11,979 nt of DNA from Pseudomonadota bacterium (GTDB lineage: Bacteria > Myxococcota > Myxococcia > Myxococcales > Myxococcaceae): the NCBI GenBank assembly GCA_023424585.1, contig JAFADT010000190.1, positions 1 through 11,979 on the forward strand. The letters are read 5' to 3'. Under the pieces are notes generated by a model. That model was given only the letters and a program-made list of their open reading frames with translations, ran no database searches and was not told where the DNA came from. Of this stretch, positions 10,994 to 11,979 are shown piece after piece. The translations under genes and the position numbers were made by a program. Position 1 is the first letter of the stretch. Each line of letters opens with the position of its first letter.

Positions 10994-11979
10994 CGCAGTG
11001 GGTGGTGGCGAGGAGCGCATCGCGATCGTCGGCCTGTCGGGCCGCTTCCCGGGTGCGCAGACGCTGGAGGGCTTCTGGGAGATGCTCCGCCGTGGCGGCG
11101 ACGCGCGCCGCGTGCCCACGGACGCGGAGCTGGACGAGGCGGGCGTCCCGCAGGCCCTGCGCGCCCACCCGCAGTGGGTGCGCTCCAGCTACGTGCTGGA
11201 GGGCGCGACGGACTTCGACGCGGGCCTCTTCGGCTACAGCCCGCGCGAGGCGGAGCTGATGGACCCCCAGCAGCGCATCTTCATGGAGTGCGCGTGGGAG
11301 TCGCTGGACAACGCCGGCTACGACCCGGGCCGCTTCAAGGGCGCGGTGGCCGTCTACGCGAGCGTGAGCCTCAGCTCGTACCTGCTGCGCGCGCTGATGC
11401 GGCAGCCGGACCTGATGGACGCTGCGGGCTCGTTCGGCGTGATGCTGGCCAACGACAAGGACTACGTGGCGACGCGCGTGTCCCACCGCCTGGGCCTGCG
11501 CGGCCCCTCCGCGACGGTGCAGACGGCGTGCTCCAGCTCGCTGGTGGCGCTCCACCTGGCGTGCCAGAGCCTGCTGTCCGGCGAGAGCGACATGGCGCTC
11601 GCGGGCGGCGCGTCCGTGTCCTTCCCGCAGGCGGCGGGCTACCTCTACCAGGAGGGGATGATCTTCTCGCCGGACGGCTACTGCCGCGCGTTCGACGCGA
11701 AGGCCAACGGCACGGTGCGCGGCGCGGGCGCGGCGGTGGTGGTGCTCAAGCGCCTGTCGGACGCGCAGAAGGACGGCGACACCGTCCACGGCGTGCTGCT
11801 GGGCACGGCGGTGAACAACGACGGCGCGGGCAAGGTGGGCTTCACCGCGCCCAGCGTGGAGGGCCAGGCCGCGGTCATCGCGGAGGCCCTGGCCATCTCC
11901 GGCGTCACCCCGGACGACATCCAGTACGTGGAGGCCCACGCCACGGGCACCCCGCTGGGCGACCCGATTGAAGTGGCCG
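10986..11979 (+). CDS. Type I polyketide synthase, N-terminal ketosynthase; 3' truncated
   Basis: The frame beginning MSDAVGGGEERIAIVG is open for 331 codons up to the right edge. It is a KS from the first residues: IAIVGLSGRFPG near 11-23, PREAELMDPQQR, active Cys182 in TACSSSLVALH, and His318 in EAHATGT; the fragment ends just after GDPIEV. The second conserved KS His (in a KSNIGH-type motif) and all later domains lie outside the window. Because the gene follows a C-A-PCP protein, this KS should accept a chain ending in the NRPS amino acid (predicted Ser) and extend it with a ketide unit. It overlaps the NRPS stop by 8 bp, which suggests translational coupling in one operon. The short acidic leader before the KS resembles that of the complete PKS upstream. 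KS identity is certain; module content is unknown. Confidence 0.93.

Noticed and set aside
11174..11971. 265-codon + strand frame at the right end
   Set aside because: It is a shadow of the KS frame that starts at 10986 and runs off the window; the KS frame contains TACSSSL and EAHATGT.

Overview
This window is an internal slice of a very GC-rich modular hybrid PKS/NRPS gene cluster. All genes are on the + strand, and every one is a megasynthase gene. The codon use (third positions almost all G or C), the long antisense ORF shadows, the one-module-per-protein layout and the style of the PKS and NRPS domains fit a myxobacterium (Myxococcota; a Myxococcus/Corallococcus-type genome is my best guess). 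The taxonomic call is inference; no marker gene is present.

Layout: (1) 1-1661, the C-terminal end of a PKS module (structural KR half, ketoreductase, carrier protein), cut by the left edge. (2) 1701-7667, a complete 1988-aa PKS with order KS - AT (malonyl-type) - structural KR - degenerate KR - carrier - carrier-like domain without the serine - PAPS sulfotransferase - C-terminal docking helix. (3) 7670-10993, a complete 1107-aa NRPS module C-A-PCP whose A-domain pocket reads as serine. (4) 10986 to the right edge, the N-terminal 331 codons of another PKS beginning with a KS. Its frame is open to the window end. Gaps are 39 bp, 2 bp and an 8-bp overlap, so the four genes look like one operon read in biosynthetic order. 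No promoter, terminator, RNA gene, mobile element or CRISPR is visible.

How they work together: the chain leaves the carrier of gene 1, is extended by a malonate unit on gene 2, passes to the serine NRPS of gene 3, and continues on the KS of gene 4. Both ends of the line lie outside the window, so the product cannot be named.

The notable part is gene 2. It has an in-line sulfotransferase in an elongating module. In the curacin/olefin-synthase systems, ACP-ST is followed by a thioesterase and ends the chain. Here the thioesterase is absent and a docking helix leads into an NRPS. The KR of the same module has lost three of its four catalytic residues, so the sulfotransferase should not find a beta-hydroxyl made by its own module. 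Sulfation of a hydroxyl made by the previous module, possibly followed by elimination, is a testable idea.
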